Assembly (NCBI GenBank): GCA_002316675.1
Contig: DCDZ01000046.1
Location: forward strand, 1-20,965
Reading direction: 5' to 3'
Source of the DNA: Tyzzerella sp. UBA1042
GTDB lineage: Bacteria; Bacillota; Clostridia; Lachnospirales; Anaerotignaceae
Length of the DNA stretch: 20,965 nt
Part shown: positions 7,924-14,903 of the stretch, piece after piece
Numbering within the stretch: position 1 is the stretch's first letter
How the letters are laid out: the number at the start of each line of letters is the position of its first letter
Notes under the pieces: model-generated
Told to the model about the DNA's origin: nothing
What the model saw: the letters and a program-made list of their open reading frames with translations, nothing else
Database searches by the model: none
Translations under genes and position numbers: made by a program

Positions 7924-10054
7924 AACTAACCTCTCTAAGTACAATTTGTTTCATATCATCGCTGATATCAAGCACATCTAAACACTCTGCAAAATCACTT
8001 CTACGTTTTAATGTCAATAGATAAAGATTATTAAGTATTGCAAGTTTCATATTTCCACACTGATTATAAATTGACTGACTGGCAATAAGTATTTCAGATA
8101 TTGAATGTGATTGTATCGCATTTAATACTTTTTTTGTTGAAAATAGTTTTATGATTTTCAAAATTCCATTGGATTTATCTTCCTTAAGTTCATATTTAAA
8201 CAGTCCAAAGTCGAACCTTCCAGTGAGCAATTCATCAGACTTTGGTGTGTTCCATGTCAGTTCAGGCGCTAAATAAATGACATACTGCCCCCAATGTGAT
8301 GGCAAATTGAAATATGTAGTTTCATCTTCACAGCTAAATACTATGATTTTCCCTTTACACATTTTAACAATCGCCATAAATACACTTTCACTGTATGTTT
8401 CCAACGCATTGTGAATTAATATAACATGCCCATCCATTGAATTTATTTTATTGATGAGCGAAGAAATATCTGTAAATCCTGAAGGCAAAAATATTTGATC
8501 TGCATATTTGCTTTGTAACAATAATGCTAAAGAGTTTGCAACATCTTCGCTTTTACCACCACAAACTACAAAGTGTTTACGACAAGTGATTGAACTAATA
8601 ATTAATTGTGAAAACCCATAAGCATAATCTTTGTTCATTCCGCAAATCATTAGATTTACCTGCAAATCATCGGTAAAATCCATTAGATTTTCAGCGATAG
8701 TGGGTTCATCATTTTGAATTTTATTGCCCAATACATATATAGGTTGCGGTAAACCAATGTTAGAAACTGATGCAGAATTAGCCCCTGATAAAGCAGATAG
8801 CTCAGCAAGGTGGACAACATCGCTTTGAAAATGCTTCAGTTTCTCTTCTATATCTTTTTTTATCTGGGCATTGTTAACTTCGATATTTTTACAATCCTGC
8901 TCTAATGCATTCTTTTTGGATTCAAGCATTGATATAGTCTCTTTATTGATTAATATGTTAGATAAAGTAAGTTCGCAATCCTTTTGAATTTGAGCAAGTT
9001 CCTCTTTGCTCTCTACTAAATATTTCTCTACTTGTTGACGCTGCTCGTCACTTTCTAATAACCATATTTTTTTTGCTTCTTCAATGCATTTTTCTCTGAC
9101 AAATGGATCATTCAACAAACTTCTTTCCACAATTTGTGAAAATATATCATTCTGCATATAAATTTCTTGCACTTCATCTGAAAGATTTGTTAATGCATAT
9201 TCTACATCAGAAAATTTGAAACCCGTATCTTGGAAGAAGGCTTCAAATTCTTCTTTGTTTTTTAAAGCATCTTCAATTATAGTAACCATTTTTTTTGCTT
9301 CAGATTTCGTGATTTTCAATATATCACGTTTGTTCTTAAGATATTTTGAAACATAAGCTTGAGCATAGTTTTCTGGACTTCTAAGAAAAACTTTACGCTC
9401 TGGACACTTAAGTTCAAAATTGCAATAAAAATACCGAACAGGGACTTTTTCATTTTGACTAAAGTAAATATTAATATAAGCTGTATCAATAATATCGTTT
9501 TGAGCAATACTATAAAGCTCAAAACCGTGTGTAGTCTTTAGTATATCTTGACAGTTTTTTTCTATTTTATATGTACCTGATATAGTAGAAAACTCTTTTT
9601 TTGAACATAGCAAAGCTTCGTAATGTGCTGATGTTTTATTTACAATCAGTAAAAAATAGTCTCCAGTGTATTCCAACAAATGGATTCCATTATAGAGTAT
9701 TGACCGAATGTCAGAATCACTATTATGTTTTTCTATATTGATCCCCTCATAAAAAACTATTTCATAAGGAGTTCCATTAACTCGTTCAGATTCCGTAAAT
9801 ATTCCAGTTTCACTTTGAAAAGCTTGCCACTGTCTAAATTCAATTCTATATGGTTGTAAGCCATATGGCATTGCTCTTATTTTTCTAGGAAGATAGTCTT
9901 CAATAGGCAAAATCTCTTCTCTGTCGCTATATATAGCTTTGACAAGCTTATTATTTATTGAATCAAAATCAGCAATTCTCCATAAATGCTTATCAACTTT
10001 GCCATCAACATAATTAATATAAGGCATACATAATGAATATCTTTCACTATTCAT
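7916..10054 (-). CDS. 712-residue cargo protein with coiled coil and degenerate P-loop-like C-terminal region
   Basis: I do not recognise a named family. Residues 1-230 look beta-rich and contain no clear motif. Residues about 335-415 are rich in Glu, Lys and Gln and look like a coiled coil. Residues about 465-640 have the spacing of an AAA-type or McrB-like NTPase, with a Walker-A-like VVCGGKSED (496-504) and a Walker-B-like VILIHNALET (544-553). The first glycine of GxxxxGK[ST] is absent and Walker B lacks the usual acidic pair, so ATPase activity is doubtful. The ATG at 10054 has GGAGGA 7 nt upstream and is preferred to the TTG at 10069. It overlaps the gene before it by 8 nt and the gene after it by 8 nt, so its product is probably made in fixed ratio with theirs. 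It could correspond to DruF or DruG, which I cannot decide without a profile search. Confidence 0.85.
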   Translation of the reverse strand: MNSERYSLCMPYINYVDGKVDKHLWRIADFDSINNKLVKAIYSDREEILPIEDYLPRKIRAMPYGLQPYRIEFRQWQAFQSETGIFTESERVNGTPYEIVFYEGINIEKHNSDSDIRSILYNGIHLLEYTGDYFLLIVNKTSAHYEALLCSKKEFSTISGTYKIEKNCQDILKTTHGFELYSIAQNDIIDTAYINIYFSQNEKVPVRYFYCNFELKCPERKVFLRSPENYAQAYVSKYLKNKRDILKITKSEAKKMVTIIEDALKNKEEFEAFFQDTGFKFSDVEYALTNLSDEVQEIYMQNDIFSQIVERSLLNDPFVREKCIEEAKKIWLLESDEQRQQVEKYLVESKEELAQIQKDCELTLSNILINKETISMLESKKNALEQDCKNIEVNNAQIKKDIEEKLKHFQSDVVHLAELSALSGANSASVSNIGLPQPIYVLGNKIQNDEPTIAENLMDFTDDLQVNLMICGMNKDYAYGFSQLIISSITCRKHFVVCGGKSEDVANSLALLLQSKYADQIFLPSGFTDISSLINKINSMDGHVILIHNALETYSESVFMAIVKMCKGKIIVFSCEDETTYFNLPSHWGQYVIYLAPELTWNTPKSDELLTGRFDFGLFKYELKEDKSNGILKIIKLFSTKKVLNAIQSHSISEILIASQSIYNQCGNMKLAILNNLYLLTLKRRSDFAECLDVLDISDDMKQIVLREVSYE

Positions 10055-11660
10055 CAAAGAATCCTCCAATTTCTAATATTTTTAAAATAGTTGGTTGAAT
10101 CTGACCAACAGCAATAACTGGTTTTAATACTTTATAAAGTAGTGGTCTGTTTTTAACCTTAAAAAGCAATGATGAATATTTTCTTGGAATAAAAATTGTT
10201 TTTTCTTTAAAGAACGGTTTAATTTGTTCAAATATGTTGTCATCAGAAAGATTGTGAAATGCTATTTGCTTAGTATTGTTCTGTCTACACAATCTTCCCA
10301 CAATTTGCTTCTTGCTTTCAGAATAAAACCATATCTCTAAAACGTTTTTTGAAAATTCAATTGTTTTTTCATTTGTGTCTGCTATAAACTCTTTATTTAG
10401 TTCTCTGTTTTTGTTGACCATTATAATGGTTAGCTTTGAATTACTTGTAATCCTTATTGAATCCAATTTATCTATATAATATAACTTTTGATTATGCAAA
10501 TCAGTATTAAAAGATAATCCATCTACTGTAACATTGACATTGGTTAAATTAGGATTAGGCTTTTGGTTTGAAAGCATAACAGCATTAGCTAAATATTTTC
10601 GGTCAATTGTAAAAGGTTGCAATAATTCACTTATCGTAAGATTCACAAAACTGATATTATTTTGTGATCTGTATGCCCTTGCTTCCATATAGGAATTTCC
10701 GGCATAGCTATAAATTGCAGGATTATCATTATCGGAAGTAACTTTGCAAAAAACGCTGTTGTTTTTTGAATTAAGTTTTAAGACATGATTTACTCCATTA
10801 CATTGTACAGATGGTGGCCAAAGTGGTGTAATGGTGGGTTTATTATACAACAGTTTTAATCTGTAACTTTCCCAAAAAAAGTTTTCTAAATATCGAAATT
10901 CATTTTCATCCTTTGGTTCAAGCATCATTTTTCGTATTTCATATTTTTTACCATTTAAATCTAAGCAATTACAGTACTCTGACGCTACACCGTTTTGGGG
11001 CATGACCCTACCATCTGAAATCATCAAATAATAGTCTGTACGAGTAGTAATTGTATCATTTCTTCTGATTTTCTTGCCACCCGATTCAGAATATGTAAAC
11101 AGAGCGCCATAACTTGTAAATCCATCAGCATAATCAGACCATATTTTATAAATATGACGCGATAATTCCAAGGACGGTAATGAGATTTTATAATTTTTTC
11201 CGTTAGCAGGAACAAAAGTAAGAGGTTTAACTGTAATCTCATCTTCAAAAAATGTGAAATCTACAAGATGTTCCTGTTTTATTTGAGAATAAGGGTTATC
11301 TGGTTCAATAGTAACCTTGAGATTTTGTAATTGAGACTGCTGCAATAATTCTTTCCTTAATGCATAAAATCCAATATTTAATGTAAAGCAATCGTTTTCT
11401 CGTTTTAGATATATAGGCAAGCCCACTTTCTCATAAAAGGAACATGATTTACCTATTTTTGATCTTTTTTCACATTCAATACTTGTTTCATTTTTTTCAT
11501 AATGACTAAAATGATGTACATTTTTCTTCCCTGTTCGTGGAAAAACATATTCTCCACAATTAGGACAAATAAATCTATGGTACCCCTTGTATCCATCAAA
11601 GTCATTAATGTGAATTTCCTTTTCTTTACCCACAAATGAACGGTCAATTGCAGTTTCCAC
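10047..11660 (-). CDS. 537-residue cargo protein with N-terminal CoiA-like zinc motif
   Basis: The N-terminus carries C32-P-N-C35, then H49-H-F-S-H53 and C63, the pattern of the CoiA-like zinc-binding module found in several DNA-transaction and defence proteins. The remaining 460 residues are beta-rich, Asn/Lys-rich and not recognised; there are no membrane segments and no nuclease or ATPase motif that I can see. The start is GTG at 11660, preceded by a G-rich GGTGAG about 5 nt upstream; no ATG fits better. It follows the endonuclease gene after 32 nt and overlaps the next gene by 8 nt (ATGAATAG). The zinc module suggests nucleic-acid binding, perhaps as the sensor or loading subunit of the helicase system. 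It is a candidate counterpart of DruF or DruG, unproven. Confidence 0.85.
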   Translation of the reverse strand: METAIDRSFVGKEKEIHINDFDGYKGYHRFICPNCGEYVFPRTGKKNVHHFSHYEKNETSIECEKRSKIGKSCSFYEKVGLPIYLKRENDCFTLNIGFYALRKELLQQSQLQNLKVTIEPDNPYSQIKQEHLVDFTFFEDEITVKPLTFVPANGKNYKISLPSLELSRHIYKIWSDYADGFTSYGALFTYSESGGKKIRRNDTITTRTDYYLMISDGRVMPQNGVASEYCNCLDLNGKKYEIRKMMLEPKDENEFRYLENFFWESYRLKLLYNKPTITPLWPPSVQCNGVNHVLKLNSKNNSVFCKVTSDNDNPAIYSYAGNSYMEARAYRSQNNISFVNLTISELLQPFTIDRKYLANAVMLSNQKPNPNLTNVNVTVDGLSFNTDLHNQKLYYIDKLDSIRITSNSKLTIIMVNKNRELNKEFIADTNEKTIEFSKNVLEIWFYSESKKQIVGRLCRQNNTKQIAFHNLSDDNIFEQIKPFFKEKTIFIPRKYSSLLFKVKNRPLLYKVLKPVIAVGQIQPTILKILEIGGFFDE

Positions 11661-11692
11661 AGTTTCTCACCACCCTCAAACTACAAAAAAAA

Positions 11693-12505
11693 CTATTTCA
11701 CAAACCCTTTATAAGTTCCAAACCCAAGCATATAAACCGCCATAGCAATTGCAAGTTCTTCGGAGGTTGCTTCTTGCTTCGCTGCAATTTCCTTTATCTC
11801 TTCCAATACTGTATCATTCGGAATAGATGAATTCTCTAAGGTGTCCACCGCTTTTTTTATTACTCCCGGAAGAACCATACATAACTGATGGAAAGCCTCA
11901 TCTTGTCCGGTAACCAGTGCATAAAACTGATCAATACTCACTCTGCGAATAAGCTTATGTCCCACTTTTTGTTTATCCACTGTAGTTTCCCACTTGACAT
12001 TTTGGGAATGCTGTGCGATTGCTTCAACCAAAAAACAGGCACAGTCATCGTCTTTTAAGAGCTGATTTTGCATTTTAATAAAGGTTTTTCCAGCAGAAGC
12101 TGAATTCATGGTATTGTGCTTATTTTTCATTTCAACAAAAACTGTATGAACTATACTACCATCAGGCAGAACAATGCCGTCTTCATTCTCGTAGATAACA
12201 TCCCAACCGCCTTCTTGTCCGTTTTCAGGAACACGGCACTTATCAATATATTGGAAAATTCGTTGATGAAAATACCCAATATCGTTGTTGTTTGATTTAT
12301 CTCTCTGTCGAAAAATTTCATTACTCACTATTTCATCCCAAGAAGCATGATAAACGGTCTTATCAAAAATAAGTTTGATTGGATCAATCAAGTTTTTATT
12401 GAATCTCTTTAAATCAAACGAATCCAGTTTTTCTCCATACTTTTCAATGGTAGCTTGTACATGCTGTAAAAAATCCTGCTCACTGATATATGATAATTGC
12501 CACAT
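11693..12505 (-). CDS. Eco47II-family type II restriction endonuclease
   Basis: A 270-residue endonuclease expected to cut DNA not protected by the methyltransferase before it. The sequence matches the Eco47II family: an N-terminal helical part, then GGWDVIYEN and FVEMKNKHNTMN. These give a PD-(D/E)xK-type site with D102, E125 and K127. The cytosine-lacking motif is followed by conserved KTFIKMQNQLL and RRVSIDQFYALVTG segments. Eco47II itself recognises GGNCC, so this is the likely but untested target. The ATG at 12505 shares one base with the methyltransferase stop codon (TAATG) and has GGAGA upstream. Methylase first and nuclease second gives protection before cutting. Family length is normal and no active-site residue is missing. 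Confidence 0.9.
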   Translation of the reverse strand: MWQLSYISEQDFLQHVQATIEKYGEKLDSFDLKRFNKNLIDPIKLIFDKTVYHASWDEIVSNEIFRQRDKSNNNDIGYFHQRIFQYIDKCRVPENGQEGGWDVIYENEDGIVLPDGSIVHTVFVEMKNKHNTMNSASAGKTFIKMQNQLLKDDDCACFLVEAIAQHSQNVKWETTVDKQKVGHKLIRRVSIDQFYALVTGQDEAFHQLCMVLPGVIKKAVDTLENSSIPNDTVLEEIKEIAAKQEATSEELAIAMAVYMLGFGTYKGFVK

Positions 12506-13731
12506 TATAAATTCTCCAATCCTTCTTTTATTTTCACACCTATTTCATAGGCAAGATTAACCGGGACGGCATTGCCAACCTGTTTGTATTGCTGCCCAAC
12601 GCTCCCGCAGAACTGCCAGTCATCGGGGAAACTTTGGCATCGTGCATTTTCCCTCACTGTGAAAGGACGAGGTTCAAGCGGGTGACAACGATCCGTTTGC
12701 TTTTGGCTGGGTGAAGTCAACACCGTAAGAGATGGTTCATCCAAACTCAAACGTCTTAAAATTCCTGTTCTTCCGCCTTCCATAAACCAACACGACTTCA
12801 TATATTCCTTAGCGATATCTTCAGGAACATGTCTCCAATAGCCACCGGGAGGTACAATCTCAAAAATCTTGCGTTTATATTCGGAGTAAGGCGTTCCGGC
12901 ACTTTTAGGGCAATCTAATAAAATATCTTTCAGCACAGGTTTGTATTTATGTGGAACAGGAAACTCAAAGTGTATTTTATTTACTAAGTCGTTGCGGATA
13001 CCAATTGTAATCAAACGCTCTCGCTTTTGAGCTACACCGTAGTTCCAAGCATTCAATATTCTTTTCTGAATTGTATACCCTTCCTGCTCAAAAATCTCTA
13101 GTATAGTTTTATAGGTTTGTCCCTTGTTGTGGTTCAACAATCCCCTAACATTTTCAAAAAGAAACATCTTAGGCTGAAGTTTCTCTAAGAAAATTGCATA
13201 GTGATAAAACAATGTTCCTCGTGCATCTTCCAAACCAAGGCGCTTTCCGGCATAAGAAAAAGCCTGACAAGGAGCTCCTCCAGAAAGCAAATCCAATTCG
13301 CCCTTTTTAACCGAAAAGTATTCTTCCAAATCCAAACATGAGATATTAGCAATATCATCGTGAACAACCTTCCAATTTGGTCGATTGCATTTTAGTGTAT
13401 CGGCAGCATCTTTATCAAATTCTATGAGCCCTATCGTATCAAATCCTGCTTGCTCAATCCCTAAGGCTAATCCACCAGCACCGGCAAAAAGCTCAATAGA
13501 TTTAAATTGTTTTTCTTTTGTTTTTTCTTCCAACTTGGGAATCTCCATTACATCTCCAATATTACATGTCAGCGTGCGACAAATTTTCTCCAAACTTTCT
13601 ATAGACACAGGCTCGTTTTTTCCCATTCGTGCCAAAACGTTAAAACTAATTCCTGCTGCCTCCTTTAATTCTGTGCGGTTCATTTTTTTATCTATTAATA
13701 ATTTCCATAGTCGATCATAACTAATTGGCAT
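12505..13731 (-). CDS. C5-cytosine DNA methyltransferase with N-terminal HTH (DruM-like or M.Eco47II-like)
   Basis: Transfers a methyl group from S-adenosylmethionine to C5 of cytosine. It has 408 residues. Residues 1-63 form an XRE/Cro-type helix-turn-helix. Then follow motif I (LFAGAGGL, 81-88), motif IV with the PCQ catalytic Cys155, motif VI ENV (193-195), motif VIII QKRER (235-239), the variable target-recognition region, motif IX and motif X (QVGNAVP). All catalytic motifs are present. The ATG at 13731 is chosen over one at 13806 because AAGGTAGG lies 7 nt upstream and the HTH begins there; the longer start would overlap the promoter. It protects host DNA from the endonuclease that follows and may also mark self DNA for the helicase system, as DruM or DrmMII is thought to do. 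The HTH suggests autoregulation. Confidence 0.95.
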   Translation of the reverse strand: MPISYDRLWKLLIDKKMNRTELKEAAGISFNVLARMGKNEPVSIESLEKICRTLTCNIGDVMEIPKLEEKTKEKQFKSIELFAGAGGLALGIEQAGFDTIGLIEFDKDAADTLKCNRPNWKVVHDDIANISCLDLEEYFSVKKGELDLLSGGAPCQAFSYAGKRLGLEDARGTLFYHYAIFLEKLQPKMFLFENVRGLLNHNKGQTYKTILEIFEQEGYTIQKRILNAWNYGVAQKRERLITIGIRNDLVNKIHFEFPVPHKYKPVLKDILLDCPKSAGTPYSEYKRKIFEIVPPGGYWRHVPEDIAKEYMKSCWFMEGGRTGILRRLSLDEPSLTVLTSPSQKQTDRCHPLEPRPFTVRENARCQSFPDDWQFCGSVGQQYKQVGNAVPVNLAYEIGVKIKEGLENL

Positions 13732-13738
13732 TTTTACA

Positions 13739-13746
13739 CCTACCTT
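13739..13746 (-). promoter_or_regulatory. Ribosome binding site of the methyltransferase gene
   Basis: On the minus strand AAGGTAGG lies 7 nt before the ATG at 13731. It fixes the start of the protein at the helix-turn-helix domain. Confidence 0.8.
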
Positions 13747-13774
13747 AAATTTTACACAAAAATGGGTTGTTAAT

Positions 13775-13803
13775 ATTATCGCACAAAACACCCCAAAAAT
13801 CAA
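13775..13803 (-). promoter_or_regulatory. Promoter of the cargo operon
   Basis: On the minus strand TTGATT (13803-13798) and GATAAT (13780-13775) are separated by exactly 17 nt, with TGC directly before the -10 (extended -10). Transcription would start near 13768 and leave a leader of about 37 nt before the methyltransferase ATG. TAATATTA (13771-13778) is palindromic and overlaps the -10, and TTGTTGAT/ATTAACAA half sites bracket the region, so a repressor such as the methyltransferase HTH could bind here. Confidence 0.65.
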
Positions 13804-13874
13804 CAATTCTCACTATATCGTTAGATAATCTTTTAGAGCATGAAACTGCAAGCAGAAATGTACGCAACAAAAAC

Positions 13875-13911
13875 GAACGGTATATCCGATGTTGAGTCGG
13901 GTATGCCGTTC
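13875..13911. repeat. 15-bp inverted repeat with 7-nt loop
   Basis: GAACGGTATATCCGA (13875-13889) pairs with TCGGGTATGCCGTTC (13897-13911). As plus-strand RNA all 15 positions pair, two as G-U; as minus-strand RNA those two become A-C mismatches. This favours a plus-strand transcript or a DNA-level role. It has no T tail, so it is not a classic intrinsic terminator. It lies about 70 bp upstream of the cargo promoter. Confidence 0.7.
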
Positions 13912-14097
13912 CGTTCATTATGTTAATAGAGATTATAAAAAACAAAACTCAGTTAATTTGTAATTATCTTCACTTCACCATCTCCTCGCCACTAATCTTC
14001 CCCGTACATTACTCCCACCTTACTGTGAAACTACTTGACTGAATCAACACTGAAGACCTTGAAAAGAAACTTGACGTTGTGTAAAACAGCAAAAGGC

Positions 14098-14120
14098 AGA
14101 CCGTTTCCGAAAAACCGTCT
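14098..14120 (-). terminator. Weak imperfect hairpin after the membrane-protein gene
   Basis: On the minus strand AGACGGTT and AACGGTCT pair at 7 of 8 positions around a short loop and are followed by a T-rich stretch. It could end the mobC transcript about 80 nt after the membrane-protein stop codon. The stem has a G-G mismatch and the T run is broken, so support is weak. Confidence 0.3.
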
Positions 14121-14199
14121 AGCAAAAGATAGGCTAAATACTAAATTAAAAATGGTTCCTTATGACACAGTCGTTAAAATGCTCGCACTCCTTAAAATA

Positions 14200-14484
14200 T
14201 TAGATAGCTTTTAAATACTGGTTTACCCGTCCTATCTTCCCTATCAGCCAAGCGGCAAGCATTGGTACTCCATAAGGGCTGATTAAATAGGCAAGAACAA
14301 GAGCCTTTATACCGTCCTGTGTTTCACCTAAGAACATAATAATAGCAAGTGCCAACACAAACATCACAAAAGCCAAGATAGAAAGCACTGCTGTTCCAAA
14401 CAGGCAGATAAACTCACAAATCAACAAAATAACGGTAAGTAGCAGGGTAATTGGAAACAAAAATATCTTAAGCAATATTCTCAT
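14200..14484 (-). CDS. CD1845-type small ICE membrane protein
   Basis: A 94-residue hydrophobic protein beginning MRILLKIFLFPITLLL. Two to three membrane segments are visible, at about residues 5-30, 32-53 and 62-83, the last containing LISPYGVPMLAAWLIGK. The sequence matches my memory of the CD1845 family found beside mobilisation genes in Clostridioides CTn elements. No function is known to me; location in the cell membrane is clear from the sequence. AGGAGG upstream of the ATG supports the start. It lies 83 nt after mobC in the same direction and is the last backbone gene before the cargo. Confidence 0.85.
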   Translation of the reverse strand: MRILLKIFLFPITLLLTVILLICEFICLFGTAVLSILAFVMFVLALAIIMFLGETQDGIKALVLAYLISPYGVPMLAAWLIGKIGRVNQYLKAI

Positions 14485-14567
14485 GAAACAGTCCTCCTTT
14501 TCGTTGTAGCTCTCTTATATAAAACGAGCATATCATAATCTGGAAAAGAAATCCATGATGCCAATTG

Positions 14568-14903
14568 TCATATTGCAGCAAGGCGGGAGAGAATTTCTCC
14601 CGCCATATCCCATAGTTTATCATAGCTTTTTTGCAAATCATCTAAATCCTCGCTATAGATATTTCCTGTTTCATGTACCCGTTTGGTGAGCTGATTGAGG
14701 TTGTTACTGGTACGTCGCAGGAGGGAAACAAGCTCCCGGATATCAGATAAATCAAGCTGTATCACATAGCCGTCAACTGCCATTTTGCGAAGATATGCAC
14801 CGAGGTTTTTTGTGCCGAGCTGCATCATTTTTTCATCAATCAAACTGCGTTCATGCTGCGATACCATAAAATGGAGCTGTACGTTTCTTTTGCGGTCTGC
14901 CAT
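14568..14903 (-). CDS. mobC: MobC-type relaxosome accessory protein
   Basis: A 111-residue protein expected to bind the origin of transfer and help the relaxase open the DNA strands. The N-terminus KRNVQLHFMVSQHERSLI is the beta strand and first helix of a ribbon-helix-helix-like fold; the middle LGAYLRKMAVDGY and the segment SNNLNQLTKRVHETG are typical of the MobC family, and the length is normal. Its ATG shares one base with the stop codon of the helicase gene (TGATG), so the two are translationally coupled. In related elements the relaxase gene comes close behind; here it is 13 kb away. Confidence 0.92.
   Translation of the reverse strand: MADRKRNVQLHFMVSQHERSLIDEKMMQLGTKNLGAYLRKMAVDGYVIQLDLSDIRELVSLLRRTSNNLNQLTKRVHETGNIYSEDLDDLQKSYDKLWDMAGEILSRLAAI

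Larger units (their letters stand above)
1621..13803 (-). other. Six-gene defence-like cargo operon (Druantia-like plus restriction-modification)
   Basis: One promoter (13803-13775), six genes on one strand and one strong terminator (1541-1512) define a transcription unit of about 12 kb. Products in order: cytosine methyltransferase, Eco47II-family endonuclease, CoiA-like zinc-motif protein, coiled-coil/P-loop-like protein, a frameshifted unknown protein, and a DUF1998 helicase. Gaps are absent apart from 32 nt between the endonuclease and the zinc-motif gene. Co-occurrence of a cytosine methylase and a giant DUF1998 helicase with unknown proteins is typical of Druantia type II. The anti-phage role is an inference from these families. 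Confidence 0.75.
13804..14199. other. Gene-free stretch between ICE backbone and cargo
   Basis: No reading frame with a credible start and ribosome binding site is visible on either strand in these 396 bp. It holds a 15-bp hairpin (13875-13911), an imperfect hairpin (14098-14120) and short stop-riddled frames. On the plus strand a tail reading TEDLEKKLDVV ends at about 14085, but it is preceded by a stop four codons upstream. The stretch is probably the remains of ICE backbone sequence at the insertion junction. Confidence 0.6.

Noticed and set aside
1621..13731. DISARM system
   Set aside because: DISARM has helicase and DUF1998 on separate proteins (DrmA, DrmB) and a PLD-domain DrmC. Here they are fused and no PLD motif is seen.
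12505..13806. Longer methyltransferase starting at 13806
   Set aside because: The extra 25 residues overlap the promoter; a good ribosome binding site precedes 13731.
13745..13945. 66-residue minus-strand frame before the cargo operon
   Set aside because: It covers the promoter and the hairpin, has no ribosome binding site and shows no recognisable sequence.
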